The notes under the pieces are model-generated. The model worked only from the letters and a program-made list of their open reading frames with translations, was not told the DNA's origin and searched no databases. A program made the position numbers and the translations under genes. Shown one piece after another: positions 12,065 to 22,639 of a stretch of 64,000 nt of DNA (the stretch's first letter is position 1; each line of letters opens with the position of its first letter). This DNA is from Epiperipatus broadwayi (lineage: Eukaryota; Onychophora; Udeonychophora; Euonychophora; Peripatidae). The stretch lies in NCBI GenBank assembly GCA_028023455.1, contig JAQFVV010012422.1:8712337-8776336 (forward strand), given 5' to 3'.

Positions 12065-12310
12065 TATTTCAAGTGCTGGATTGTGTGCCTGTCATCCAAA
12101 GCATTCTGGCTATATACAACATATGGTCAACTGGCATCTGAATATGATCCTCAAAACAAATAAAATGCTTTGGATGGCAGGTTTTTATTCCAACAGTCGA
12201 GGTGAGCTGTGGTCAGAAAATATGGTCATGTTACGCTTTGTATCGCCCAATCTAACCTTGGGTATCATTGATGGCAATGCTATCAGTAGTATTCTCCCCT
12301 CTGCTTGAAG
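12065..12310. repeat. interspersed repeat, copy 2
   Basis: Second copy of the repeat at 1100-1460, in the same orientation, covering about the last two thirds. The short open frame here (12081-12308) is a by-product of the repeat, with no recognisable protein family. Confidence 0.45.
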
Positions 12311-12429
12311 TGCCAGTCTATTCCCATAAGATTTAGAGAAATTAAAGTAAATGTTAAAGCTTATTCAAGTTTAGATTCCAGAAGATATTAAAATTTATGT
12401 TAAAAAATATTTAAACGTAATAATAAACT

Positions 12430-13120
12430 TATTCAGAGGGACCTGAGATTATCCAATAATGAATAATATTCAATTTTATTTACTAGTGCAGAGATCGTAT
12501 GTAATTTAAACAGAAGGATTTATAGTGCTATAATGTTTGTTATAGTACCTCAACGTCTTATTAAGTACTGAGGATACATTCAAACCAACTCACAAGATAC
12601 TTTTGAAAAGAGTAACTGTCTTATCTTTTGTATCTAAATTTAGTTATATAGGCCAGTTCCATTAATCTCTTTCTGATACTCTCAAACCAAAGCACAATGT
12701 AAACTTTTGAAAAGAGTGACCATCTTATCTTTTGAATCTAAATTGTTATATTGGTCAATCTAAAGTGTCTTAGTTTGAGAGCATGAAGATGTTTCTATAT
12801 TCACTTTACATCCATTAATCTCTTTCTATATATTAACAGTCACAAAATTTTTCAACTTACATGTTAATATTACTAACTATTAGAAATTGTAATATTCAAT
12901 TTATTTACTAGCACAGAGATCATATGTAATTTAAAGAGAAGGGATTACAGCGCATGTGCTGAGGATGTAAATCCCTTCTGTTTAAATAATGAATATTTCT
13001 GTAGTACAATTTTCACACCACTCTCACACAAGGTAGGAACTGGTTTCTATCAATTTTTAACACCTTGTGGAAGGATACAATCATAAACATATGACCAAAG
13101 ACATCATCTGAAATAGATGC
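12430..13120. repeat. nested old repeats related to family 3 and to the 34 kb element
   Basis: 12430-12545 and 12890-13110 repeat pieces of family 3 (GAGATTATCCAATAATGAAT, TTACTAG(T/C)(G/A)CAGAGATC, ACTCTCACACAAGG). Between them, 12600-12835 has two copies of TTTTGAAAAGAGT with a CTTATCTTTTGNATCTAAAT segment, a diverged match to the antisense unit of the 34416-35693 element. A small hairpin (GAAGGGATTACAG against GTAAATCCCTTC) lies at 12943-12980. Confidence 0.45.
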
Positions 13121-13304
13121 ATTGAGTTTTATTTTGGAAGTGTGAAGTTTGTAGGATGCACTGACAAACTGATAATAAAGAATATCCCAGTTCTATTGCC
13201 TTAATTAAAATGAGTTTTAAACTAATTGTGCTTTCAACACAATTTTGTTATGTACAAATAGATATTTTATTGAATGAAAAAAAACAATGGCATCTAAATA
13301 TAAT

Positions 13305-13655
13305 TTACCTGTTATTAATAATTTTTATTAGTCATTCATTAGACCAGAGATTATCCACTTAATTATTTCTGAAGTGAAATTTCCATTACATCATTCTCAC
13401 ACAAAATAGGGATTGTTTTCTATCTGCTTTTAACATCTAATGGAAGAATATAATCATAAACATATGATCAAAGACATGAACAAGATGTATGATTCCCAAG
13501 ATGCATATTTCATGCTGAACCAGCACTCATCAGTTGTCCTGGATCACAATCTCTTATATCTTTATCATTGTTCAGTATAATTATTACAGTTTAACAAGAT
13601 GTTAAAAGTGGATAGAAATCAGTTTCTACTTTGTGTGAGAGTGGTGTACTGAAAA
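13305..13655 (-). mobile_element. hammerhead family 3 repeat, copy 2
   Basis: Best copy of family 3. The outer parts are inverted to one another: the CATTCTCACACAAA segment near 13392 pairs with the TTTGTGTGAGAGTG segment near 13634, and TTTTAACATCT near 13428 with AGATGTTAAAA near 13595. The ribozyme motif lies between the arms. It is non-coding. Confidence 0.55.
13487..13547 (-). ncRNA. hammerhead ribozyme motif, family 3
   Basis: On the minus strand: CTGATGA (13527-13533), stem II of 6 bp (GTGCTG/CAGCAT, loop GTT, 13512-13526), GAAA (13508-13511), stem III AU/AU with loop ATGC, then C17 at 13500. Stem I has CAA/TTG at the base and, beyond an internal loop, GTGATCC (13541-13547) with GGAATCAT (one bulged A). 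All core residues match the consensus. Predicted cleavage is between 13500 and 13499. This strand is also the sense strand of the Hem gene. Confidence 0.7.
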
Positions 13656-13659
13656 TTAC

Positions 13660-16010
13660 ACTACAGAAATATTATTCATTAAGTGAATAGAAGAAAATAT
13701 GCTGTGTTTTTTAATTAAAATTATAACAACTCTAAAATATGAATTCAATATTTTCCAATGTTTTGTAAAAAAAAAAAACAACTTCCATTTTAAATTTATT
13801 TTTAAACAGATGCTTTTAGGTAAATTTAAATATGGTAAGGAAAAGGCAGTGTTTGAAGTATAATTTGCAATATTTTTAATTGGACAATTATAACAATTTA
13901 AAAATATTTGCGAAATATAAATCATCAATTATTCTTGTGTCTCACTGATATGATAATTGAATTATAAAATAATCTATTCAATATTAAAAAACCTAGGAAA
14001 TGATAATTATTTTTGTAAGGGATTTTCAAATTATTATCGTAATAATTAAATGGTATAATGAGTTCATATTTTTTGTATTTATTACCATTAAACAGTTACC
14101 ATCGTGTTTTGCAAAACAATTTAAAATGCAAAAATTATCATGATAATCATAGCATTGGGATATAGCTTTCAATTTTTATGATATTTGGGAAGGTCAGTTA
14201 AATTTCCTACCTCAGGAAACAAAAAAAATACAATGCATTTTCATTTATCTTTCATTGGACGAAAATATGTTCAAAGTATTTTCGCAGCTTTTCACAATTT
14301 ATTAACTGTTTTGTCTTAGAGGTGTAATTTAAATCAAAATATAGTATCCATTATTATTAATTTATTAACTATAATAAAATAAATGAATTTTATTACCTTT
14401 TGACAGAAACTTCCCAAAGACTAGAAAGAAAAAGTAAAAGTCATAACTAAAGGTTTTCATGTTTTTATTATATACTTTTTTTTATATTAATATTATAATT
14501 TTAATTTTGTCAATGCTATTAAATGGATTATCATTGCAATACATAATTTTTATATTCAAGAAACAGAATGCTATAAATAATCTAAGTAAAAAATAGTGAT
14601 CATAAATTTATCTGAATTAATCATATTACAAGATTTTTTTTTTGTCAACCCGAATAATTTTTTTTACTAGTGAAAGAAAATTTGTTTTAACTACATTTTA
14701 AAAATCCAAATGAATTATTTTTAAGACATCATAAAGCAACGCAATTCTGCTTTAAAATTTAAAATTCCATTTATGATTATTGAAATACCATAAAAATAAC
14801 TGCCTTTTTCAGCCAATCATAATGCTTATAATTCTCTTGATTTGTATATCTTAAAATAAATATTTTATTAAAAAATAACTATAAATAAACAATAGAAAAT
14901 ATACAATTTTTCTTTTCCAAATAAAAAAAAGATGCTCTCAAGAGCTGGCAGAGCCTGAAAACAAAATAAATCTACCTATAAACACATTTATATTAAGTTC
15001 TTAGTATGATATTGATATCTTCATATTTTTTTAAAATTAAAAAATTAATATATTTTAGTCCCAGTTTCCTGCTGTCAATTGAACATAGAAGTTGCAAATG
15101 AATGTTATATGGTTGCAAGAGAGTAAATTTAAGCCATGAGTTGGTATTTCTAAATACTTTTACTAACCTATCTACATTATTTTCTCTTACATCAAAAATA
15201 TTTAAAGAGTTATATAGTTGAGAATAGCGATAGTACCTTATGTTCTATAAATGAGTGGAGTGGTCTGAATTTGCATTCTTAAAAGAGGAAAAAATATTTA
15301 GATACCCCATCATCAATGAAATACAGATAGTGAATGATTTGTTATGAGAAAGATGTTTCACTGAAAGGAAAGATTTTACAAGATTATTAATGAGTTGTAT
15401 GAAATGCAACCTTAATCAAAGTTCAAAGCAAAATCATTTTAAAAACATGGTTAATTAAACCAAAGGCTTTTTGACCCAAACAATATGAATACAGGAATAT
15501 AGCACTTCTTTTTTGTAAATAATCTGGAATATGAGAATGCCATATGAAGAATAGCTACATGGATACTGCCACCAGCTTTATTTAATGATGATGTTTTATC
15601 ATCATCACAGGTTTATAAATATATCTAGTATTAGAGAGATTTTATATCGCTTAGTCCCTAAACCTTAAAAAACGATATTAAGGATTGGGATAATTATTTG
15701 TTATCTCCTACCACCTTGTGTCAGCTAAACAAAGATGGAAATCAAGAATTTTATGCACTCTCTCACACACACAAATCTTTATTACATGTTGAGAATAGTA
15801 TTTGTATGATCAATCTTAAATATAAAAAATAGTTTTTTTTGTTAAAATTGGTCATTAAAGACTTCTCATGATCATTATCAAGTGTGAGAGGCATGTATAA
15901 TGTATAGTGTCAGCCATTGTGTCACATCTAAATTTAGTTTTGACAACCCAAAAATACATCATTCATTAGTTTTCTAGCAAATTTTGATTATTGTAAATAC
16001 AATCTTTATA
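13660..16010. other. AT-rich intron, nothing recognised
   Basis: Only homopolymers and one small TGATGATG/CATCATCA hairpin near 15590 are visible. The short open frame at 13656-13928 has no family features. Confidence 0.4.
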
Positions 16011-16110
16011 ATGAGTCTAACAGAGTAGCAACTTTCTCCATATAATATTGCCATGAAATGCAACCATAATAATTAATGGATGCTAGAAGGTTATTGTATC
16101 AAAATCCTTA

Positions 16111-16161
16111 TCCCCATACTAGTTTCTCACTTATGGCCTTCTTCAGTGAGAAGTCATGGAT
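16111..16161 (-). ncRNA. hammerhead motif, family 1, antisense
   Basis: On the minus strand CTGAAGA (complement of 16140-16146) and GAAAC (16122-16126) are kept, with cleavage triplet GUA. Lower stem I pairs TTCTCA with TGGGGA. Stem II is weak. Confidence 0.5.
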
Positions 16162-16182
16162 GTGAGAACACTGAACCTAGAT

Positions 16183-16243
16183 CTTTGTCCAAGGCTTTTC
16201 ACTGATGAAGGTCATAAGCCAGAAACTAGTCTGTGGACATTGG
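16183..16243 (+). ncRNA. hammerhead ribozyme motif, family 1, sense
   Basis: CTGATGA at 16202-16208; stem II GGT/GCC around CATAA; GAAAC at 16222-16226; TA loop, GUC ending at 16231. Stem I (TTTTCA with TGTGGA) has one mismatch, and CCAA/TTGG pairs above it. Predicted cleavage is between 16231 and 16232. Confidence 0.65.
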
Positions 16244-17292
16244 TTTGTAGGCACTAATAGAGATTTTGATGCAATAACCTTCTAACATCCATTGATTACT
16301 ATGTAGTGCATTCGGTGGCAATACTGTATGGAGAAAGTTGCTATTATGTTAACAGATTGTGAAGCATAAGATATGGTGCTCATATGATGCTAAAGCGATG
16401 TTAATCTGGTGTTATGAGTCTAATAAACCATCAAATAAGATGTTAGTGTTCATGGTGACAAATAAATAGCAAAATGTGCTAATATATAATTGAAATCAAA
16501 TCATAAATTAAGAATGTTTAATAAAATCCAAGATTTAATATGTATAGTTAGAAAAAAAATCAAATAAAAAAGTGAGTTTTTATTTTGTTTATTATTGATT
16601 AGTAAAAGTATGACTTTAAATACTAGTACACTTTTTTTTAAATAAATAATTAAGGTCCTATCAATATGACTCAAACTTACACCAATGATTTAGTAGGTCG
16701 AGTAAAAAGAAAATTAATAATTGTGTATTAAAGATTGGTATAGGTAGCAATAGATATCAAGATTAAGGTAGAAAGAGGAATATTTAAAATTCATTTTATA
16801 TTTATTCTTTTATTAATAATAGGTATATTAAGTAGGCAGACAACTGTTAATTAATGAGTATATGATATTAAAATGTCTCCTGGTTTGGTTTATCTTATTC
16901 CCGGTATGAATCTTCATTCAATGATATCCACAGCATAAAATATTAAAATTTATTGTTAATTATTTTAAATATAAACCTTATAATGCTCACCCAATGATAA
17001 AACAGAAAATCCTCTCCTTATAAACAAACAATCTTAAGCCAGGATTGGAACTACCAGATAAGGCAAGAAATATCCATTGCTCCCACTTTTTCCATCCATC
17101 ATTTTATTCCACAAGAAGTAAATCAATCCAGACTCCCCCAAAATATAAATATATGCAATGTATTGTAACAATATATAAACATGTGTTATAATCTAGAGAA
17201 TAAGACCTAATTAAATAAAGTAGTTATTTGTGATCTCTTAATAATTATGTTTGAAATTTTTTTATATAAGCTCTGTTCGCTATTATTATATA

Positions 17293-17783
17293 TCACAGTG
17301 TCTCAGTGAAAGGTAATTAATTCTCTCTCCAAGCAGCCTACAACATCAAATCTCAATCATCATATATTATGTAGTGATATAGTTTAATTAAGGCATTAGC
17401 ATGTCTGGATCACGAATTATGACATGAAATGTAATGTGTATTTTGCATCCTCATCGATCATCTTCAATGCCTATCTACCATTATAAAATCTTGGAAATCA
17501 TTTGAAAAGGTTCTTATAACTCATGATTTCATTGGCATAAGTTTGAATCACTTCAAATTAGCAGTTCTGCCTAATTTAAAACAAAATTTTATGTTAGCTT
17601 GTTATTCCATCATGGGTTAAGGTATAAAACACACTATCACATTTCATGTAGCAACTTGTGATTTATGTATATTAGGACTTTAAAATTTTGTGAATAATTA
17701 AACTATGTAGCTAAGTATCACATGCAGAGAAGTCATTGCTTGGAGAGAGAACTAATCATCGTTTCATTAGATCACTGTGTATA
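17293..17783. mobile_element. foldback element of about 490 bp
   Basis: Ends are inverted copies: TTCTCTCTCCAAGCA near 17321 pairs with TGCTTGGAGAGAGAA near 17736, and the complementarity continues outward to CACAGTG/CACTGTG. The interior is AT-rich without coding potential. No target duplication was determined. Confidence 0.55.
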
Positions 17784-17826
17784 TCCAATTAGAAATATTA
17801 CCAAATTCACCACTTCCTTTATTTTG

Positions 17827-18085
17827 CTGTTACATCTGATATAAATGCAATTTATTCACTGTATTTTAAACACATTTTAGCAAAAATATTTTATTGTACA
17901 TATACATTTGACTGTCCTGCAGTCTTCTTCAAAGCCAGTTTTATTTTTTAAAAATTTAAGTAAAAGTGGCTCTGAAGAAGACTGCAGGACAGTCGAAACA
18001 TAAGATTGTGGATGCATATATGTGCAATAAAAAGTTTTTGCAAAATGTGTTTAAAGTACAGTGGATAAATTGTATTTATATCGAA
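17827..18085 (+). mobile_element. palindromic element with hammerhead-like hairpin
   Basis: Two inverted arms (about 17827-17937 and 17964-18085) read GTATTTTAAACACATTTTGC-type sequence against its complement. In the right arm CTGAAGA (17972-17978) is followed by a perfect 5-bp stem GACTG/CAGTC with loop CAGGA (17980-17994) and GAAAC (17995-17999). One extra A separates the core from the stem, as in the Penelope-like copies. Stem I is not convincing, so this is called hammerhead-like only. Confidence 0.5.
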
Positions 18086-18419
18086 TTAGCTTGAATAATC
18101 AATAGATTCTAGACGATTGGGTTTTTTTGCTAAAAATTATTTGTAAAATCTAAAAAAAAATGATATGCAAAGTTTCAAGTAGATTGGAAATTGAAAAGTG
18201 AGTGCAAATTGAGTTACAAAATTTCAGAAGTAGAGAGAGAAACATAAATTAAATAAAAGCCCATAAAAAGGACAGGGAAAGGGAGTGGATAAATCTTTAA
18301 TTTATTAATATCAAAGTTTTCTTTCATTTTTTTTTTTTTAATATAATAGTATTAATAATTATAAAACTATCAATTATAGGATAGTTTTTTATTTATTTTA
18401 ATAAATATCTTAATGTGTA

Positions 18420-20330
18420 CAATATTTGAATCAAAGATTAACATACACATCTTGCATAAACATATTGACAACATCTATACTACATCATTCATATTCATTT
18501 TCAACCATTATTGATCCACTGCAGGATGTATTACCATCTCTTCTAGCAATATGTTCAGCCTAATTTAATAATGTCATTAACATGTGTTTGTTCTCTCCAC
18601 CATGTATTTCATTTTTTATCTCTTCTTATATAACATGCATCTCTCCATACTTCATTGAGTGCTCTGAAATCACTATATTGCTTTTTTGTTAAGTGCCCAA
18701 GTCTCAACTGGTAAACACATTTTAAAAACCTTCCTTTTCAAACATGTAAGTATATTTTCTTTTAGTATTGTTATTTCTACCAAAAACACTCCAACCAAGT
18801 TTAGATCTATGATTAACTTCATCCCTTATGTCTCCCTCTGTAGTAGGTTATTTCTACCAAAAGCAATTCAATCAAATTTGAATCTATGATTAATTTCATC
18901 CCTTATGTTTCCCTCTGTAGTAATAATCTGATCAAGGTATTTGTAATTGTTAACTTCTTCTAACTCATCACTATCATTCTTTCTTTTCTTTTCTTTTTTT
19001 TTGAGAAAATCCACTGAATTACTTTCGTCTTTTTAACATTTACCTTAAATCCTTTCTTATTTTCATCTGATAATCCTTGCAACATTTTCTGAAGCTCTGA
19101 AACAGTATTTGGAAAAACAACTATATCTGCAAAATCTAGATGACTTACATAATCTCCATTTACTTTTACTCCTGTAGCTTCCCATTTTAATCCACAATAG
19201 GCTTTTTTGCAAAAATGCTGTAAAAAGATTTGGACATTTGGAATCATTCTGTTGTATACTTTTCTTAATGTTAATCTTCCTTGTATCATTATATAATCTC
19301 ATTGTTCCTGTTGCATTTTTATAAATGTTCTTCAGAATATGACAATATCCTGGATCTATACATTGATGCTCCAATGCTTTAATCACTGAAAAAAATGCTT
19401 ATAGAATCAAATGCCTTTTCATAATCTACAAATCTAAACATAACAGTTAACTTATATTCATTGGTCCTTTCTATATCTTCTCTCAGTAGTTTGATATGAT
19501 CCACTGTACTAAAACCACTTTTAAATCTAACTTGTTCTTTTGGTTAATTAAAATCCAAAGTTGCTATAAATGAGTTATAATTATTTTGGTAAAAAATTTG
19601 TACAGAACTAATATAAAACTGATAGTTTATACCTTTAAATATTAATATTGTATTCTTCCAATCATCTTGTACATCTTTATCATATAGACATTTGGTATAC
19701 AACATTGCCAAAAACTTTTCTATTTCTTCACTTTCTTCGTTTAAGATATCAATTATAATTCCATCATTACCTAGAGTTTTTCCCTTCTTCATAAATTTAA
19801 TTGCATGTTTCACTTCTTCATTTAAAATCCTGAGCAATTCAGAAGATATAGTAGTTGTAGGAGGCACTTTTCCTTGTTCTTTGTTGCTATATAATTCTTT
19901 ATAGAACTCTTCTATATATTTCATGATGTCAACTCTCCTTTTAGTAATAGTTCCATCTTTTTTCTTATTGCAGAAATAAGTTTCCTATAATACCAAGATA
20001 TTGCTTTATACTCTTAACACTTATTCTCTTCTACAACTTTCCTTGCTAGTTCACAATTATACTTTCTTATATCACTATCAATTCTTTTTCGCACCATTTT
20101 ACAAAATTCAAGATATTCAATCCTTCTTAAAGCATCATTTTTATATTTTTTCATATTCTTTTTTTTCTTCATAAATTGTCATCTCAGTAGAAATTTTATT
20201 ACTCATCTGCTCCATTTTTATACCAGCTATATTTATTGCAGTTTTTAAAAAGTGTATCAGTTATCTTCCGATTGATTTTGTTCAAATCTGAATCATGTTC
20301 AAAATCTGTTGATATTATTAATATATTAAT
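18420..20330 (-). pseudogene. RTE-type LINE, reverse transcriptase and C-terminus, degenerate
   Basis: Broken reverse transcriptase on the minus strand, followed from high to low coordinates. 19544-19924 encodes YIEEFYKELYSNKEQ and then NEEVKHAIKFMKKGKTLGND (fingers/palm entry). 19063-19386 has ALEHQCIDPGYCHILKNIYK. 18960-19289 has VNGDYVSHLDFADIVVFPNT and ELQKMLQGL with KVNVKKTKVI. Further down, NYKYLDQIITTEGNIRDEIN and CLKRKVF fit the RTE/BovB C-terminal region. The catalytic FADD has lost one Asp (FADI), and there are several frameshifts. No endonuclease domain is seen in this copy. A family 1 hairpin interrupts its upstream end at 20326-20518. Confidence 0.85.
18774..18920. repeat. tandem duplication of about 73 bp inside the LINE copy
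   Basis: The segment from TTTCTACCAAAA to TCCCTCTGTAGTA occurs twice in direct orientation with about 10% difference. It duplicates part of the LINE C-terminal coding region and is absent from a normal RTE reading frame. Confidence 0.7.
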
Positions 20331-20518
20331 CCATCAAACATCACATGATCACTATTCTATATGCTTACACAAGCTGTTTATCACAGGGCAAAACTCTCCA
20401 TACAGTAATGCCACTCAGTGCAAGCCAGATAGGAATTTTATGCACAAACCTTTTTGCATCCATTAATTACTCTGGCTTGCACTGAGTGGCACTACTGTTT
20501 GGAGAGTTTTGCCCTGTG
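20326..20518. mobile_element. family 1 hairpin element lacking the ribozyme
   Basis: Flanked by the 12-bp repeat ATTATTAATATA (20314-20325 and 20519-20530). The body is a near-perfect palindrome of family 1 end sequence (GGGCAAAACTCTCC ... GGAGAGTTTTGCCC, with GGCTTGCACTGAGTGGC in the arm). The monomer part that contains the ribozyme is missing. It is inserted in the RTE copy, so it is younger than that LINE. Confidence 0.75.
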
Positions 20519-20649
20519 ATTATTAATATACTATATAACTAAATTAAAAAATATATATTTACTATTAACTGTGATCTTCATTAAACACTTTGCATTAATT
20601 CATGGATATAGGAGGGCTAATATAATTTTAAAATTTTAATACAAATTTT

Positions 20650-20680
20650 CGTTATTTTTTTTTTTTTTTGGGGGGGGGGG
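20650..20680. repeat. poly-T/poly-G homopolymer tract
   Basis: A T run passes directly into ten or more G on the plus strand. Similar G or C runs of 8-11 bases occur near 6751, 38044, 43250, 48490 and 55341. Long G runs stand out in such AT-rich DNA. Confidence 0.8.
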
Positions 20681-21511
20681 CTTTTATATTTCACTTTATA
20701 TGATTTCATTTGTTTTTCTTTATTAAATTTGTTACAACAGAGATTCTGCTTGGATGTCCTGATATTAGTAATGTATATAGTCATTTTAATTTTAATATTT
20801 ACATTATATGGGTGTGCACACTTGCTGAATATTTAAAATACCAATTTGATGAGAATAATAAGTAAGATGTTTTTAAACACAAAATATTTAAGACAAAATA
20901 TTAAAAAAATTGTTGCAAGCTGATTATATCATAAATTAAACTATACATGTGCAGTTAGGAACATCAGAGATTTTTTATTTCTGTTTTTAAAAAAAACGCT
21001 ATTAAAATCTTGACATTGTTTACATGATTTATTTAATTTTTTTAAAAGAGTGGGGTTCTTTTTTAGCAAAAAACTTCTATAAACAATTGGTTTTTTCAGA
21101 AATTCATATGTACAAAGAATTTGTCCAAGATTCACCATTAACTGGCTACTGGCACAGCCCACCATTTAAAAATCCCTTATTTATTTACCTATTTTTACAT
21201 TTTCTAATCACAAACTACAATTTTTCTGAAGGTTTGTGATGATGGTGTTCTAGCTGTATTTTTATATTGGACTATTTCCATCATCTAATATGTGTGTTGA
21301 ATGTTTTTAGAAAAGTTTAATTTTTAGTTAAATATTCCAAATGCATTCAACTGTTAGTAATATCACAGCAAACAGGTTAGTATATACCCAACGTTTCAAG
21401 AGGTATTTTTCTCCCCTCTTCTTCAGGTGTTGCTGGCCAGACCAGTGACAGTACTAGCATGGGATTCGAACCTGGGCTCTTAGAATCTTGATAATTGAAT
21501 TTTAAGGTACT

Positions 21512-22010
21512 GTAGTGTATCCATACATTCCAAAAATAGCAGACAAATTAAGGAAAATCTGCAATCAGTATATCATCAGAACAGCTTTCCAGAGCCATAC
21601 CACACTACGCAGAATTCTAACATCTACAAAGCCTAAACTTGAAATGCTGCAAAGATAAAACTGCATCTATGAAATACCATGTGAATGTGGAAGAACATAT
21701 ATTGGTGAAACCAGCTGTCCCATTCAAAAGTGCTTGCAAGAACATAAACTGATGATTAGAAGAGAAAAAACAGATGTGTCTAAGGTAGCAGACCATGTAT
21801 GGACCAATGAACATACGTTCGATTGGGAAAATACAAAAATATTGGACAAAGAAGAAAAGGTACAAAGAAGAAAATTTAAAGAAGCTGCTCACATGACAAT
21901 GGCAAAAAAATCCCATTAGCCAACAGTGTGACTATACATAATGTATGGAAACCACTAATCAACTTTGCTCTGAGGAAAAAGTGGAGAAATCAGGAGGAAC
22001 CTTATAGATA
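21512..22010 (+). pseudogene. Penelope-like polyprotein, GIY-YIG end (broken)
   Basis: The frame reads VVYPYIPKIADKLRKICNQY and AFQSHTTLRRILTSTKPKLE, then after a stop NCIYEIPCECGRTYIGETSC, EHKLMIRREKTDVSKVADHV and FDWENTKILDKEEKVQRRKF. After a frameshift it ends IHNVWKPLINFALRKKWRN. IYEIPCECGRTYIGET is the GIY-YIG signature, and the C-x-C before it and H...N...W residues after it are typical of Penelope endonucleases. The reverse transcriptase is missing. One stop near 21657 and one frameshift near 21910 make it a pseudogene. Confidence 0.9.
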
Positions 22011-22047
22011 AGTATATGAAATTACTACATACTATTGCCTTTGGCAG

Positions 22048-22126
22048 GATGGCTCAGTTGGTTAGAGCGTTACCTTAAAATTCAATTATCAAGATTCTAA
22101 GGGCCCATGTTCGAATCCCATGCTAG
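22048..22126 (+). other. tRNA-like segment with pol III A and B boxes inside the Penelope-like terminus
   Basis: A box TGGCTCAGTTGG (22050-22061) fits TRGCNNAGYNGG exactly and sits in a D-arm-like GCTC...GAGC. The B-box-like TGTTCGAATCC (22108-22118) follows; the inverted arm copy keeps GGTTCGAATCCC. The same tRNA-like region lies at the matching place in the 39 kb copy and, diverged, in the 43, 46 and 53 kb copies. Confidence 0.65.
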
Positions 22127-22149
22127 TACTGTCACTGGTCAGGCCAGCA

Positions 22150-22200
22150 ACACCTGAAGAAGTGGGGAGAAAAATACCTCTCGAAACGTTGTGTATATAC
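22150..22200 (+). ncRNA. hammerhead-like module of the Penelope-like terminus
   Basis: CTGAAGA (22154-22160), then an extra A, a stem of about 6 bp (GTGGGG/CCTCTC with one mismatch, better paired in the inverted arm copy), and GAAAC (22183-22187) followed by GTTGTGTATATAC. A minimal stem III A-C...G-U and A17 can be drawn. Stem I is not evident. Hammerhead ribozymes are known from terminal repeats of Penelope-like elements, which supports the reading; function is uncertain. Confidence 0.5.
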
Positions 22201-22345
22201 TAACCTGATTGCTGTGATATTACTAACAGTTAGTGCATATACTAACCTGTTTACTGTGATATTACTAACATTTGTTTACTATGATATTACTAACAGTTGG
22301 TGCATATACTAACCTGTTTTCTGTGATATTACTAACAGTTGAATG
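22200..22345. repeat. short tandem repeats in the Penelope-like terminus
   Basis: The motif GTGATATTACTAACA with a CATATACTAACCTG segment recurs four times at irregular spacing of roughly 40-70 bp, between the hammerhead-like module and the 3' end. Confidence 0.65.
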
Positions 22346-22494
22346 CATTTGGAATATTTAACTAAAAATTAAACTTTTCTAAAGACATTCAACACACATA
22401 TTAGATGATGGAAATAGTCCAATATAAAAATACAACAAACTACAATGTTTCAAATAGCAGTTATCTTCATTTTATTCTAGAATCATTTATTGTA

Positions 22495-22612
22495 AAGGAA
22501 AAAGCCTATAGCTTTATTGCTCAGGAGTTCATTAGAAATTCGAGCACCAGACCTGATCCTGCGATTTCCCGATCCCAAAACAGACACTCTACCAACAGCG
22601 CCAAACAGTGCA
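22495..22612 (-). mobile_element. tRNA-derived SINE, copy 2
   Basis: Minus-strand A box TGGCGCTGTTGG (22592-22603) followed by TAGAGTGTCTG gives a D-arm-like start. The B box is diverged. The 3' part has the same CTCCTGAGCAATAAAGC tail as the copy at 8181-8301. It sits about 60 bp beyond the Penelope-like copy ending at 22434. Confidence 0.6.
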
Positions 22613-22639
22613 GGGTAATCAATAGATAACAAATCCCCA

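Larger units (their letters stand above)
16021..16413 (+). mobile_element. hammerhead family 1 element, short palindromic copy
   Basis: Flanked by the 10-bp direct repeat ATGAGTCTAA (16011-16020 and 16414-16423). The left half is an inverted arm and the right half the direct end, with one ribozyme on each strand. It is more diverged than the 26.8 kb copy. Confidence 0.7.
21222..22434 (+). mobile_element. Penelope-like element, 5'-truncated, with inverted terminal arm
   Basis: Flanked by the 12-bp direct repeat ACAAACTACAAT (21210-21221 and 22435-22446). The order is: inverted copy of the 3' region (21222-21511); coding fragment for the C-terminal linker and GIY-YIG domain (21512-22010); tRNA-like segment (22048-22126); hammerhead-like module (22150-22200); short repeats; terminus. 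Inverted or partial terminal repeats and variable target duplications are known for Penelope-like elements. The inverted arm carries its own hammerhead-like module, in antisense, near 21380-21430. Confidence 0.85.

Noticed and set aside
22048-22126. A functional tRNA gene
   Set aside because: The A box and D-arm are good, but the anticodon arm and acceptor stem do not close, and the segment is part of a repeated element.
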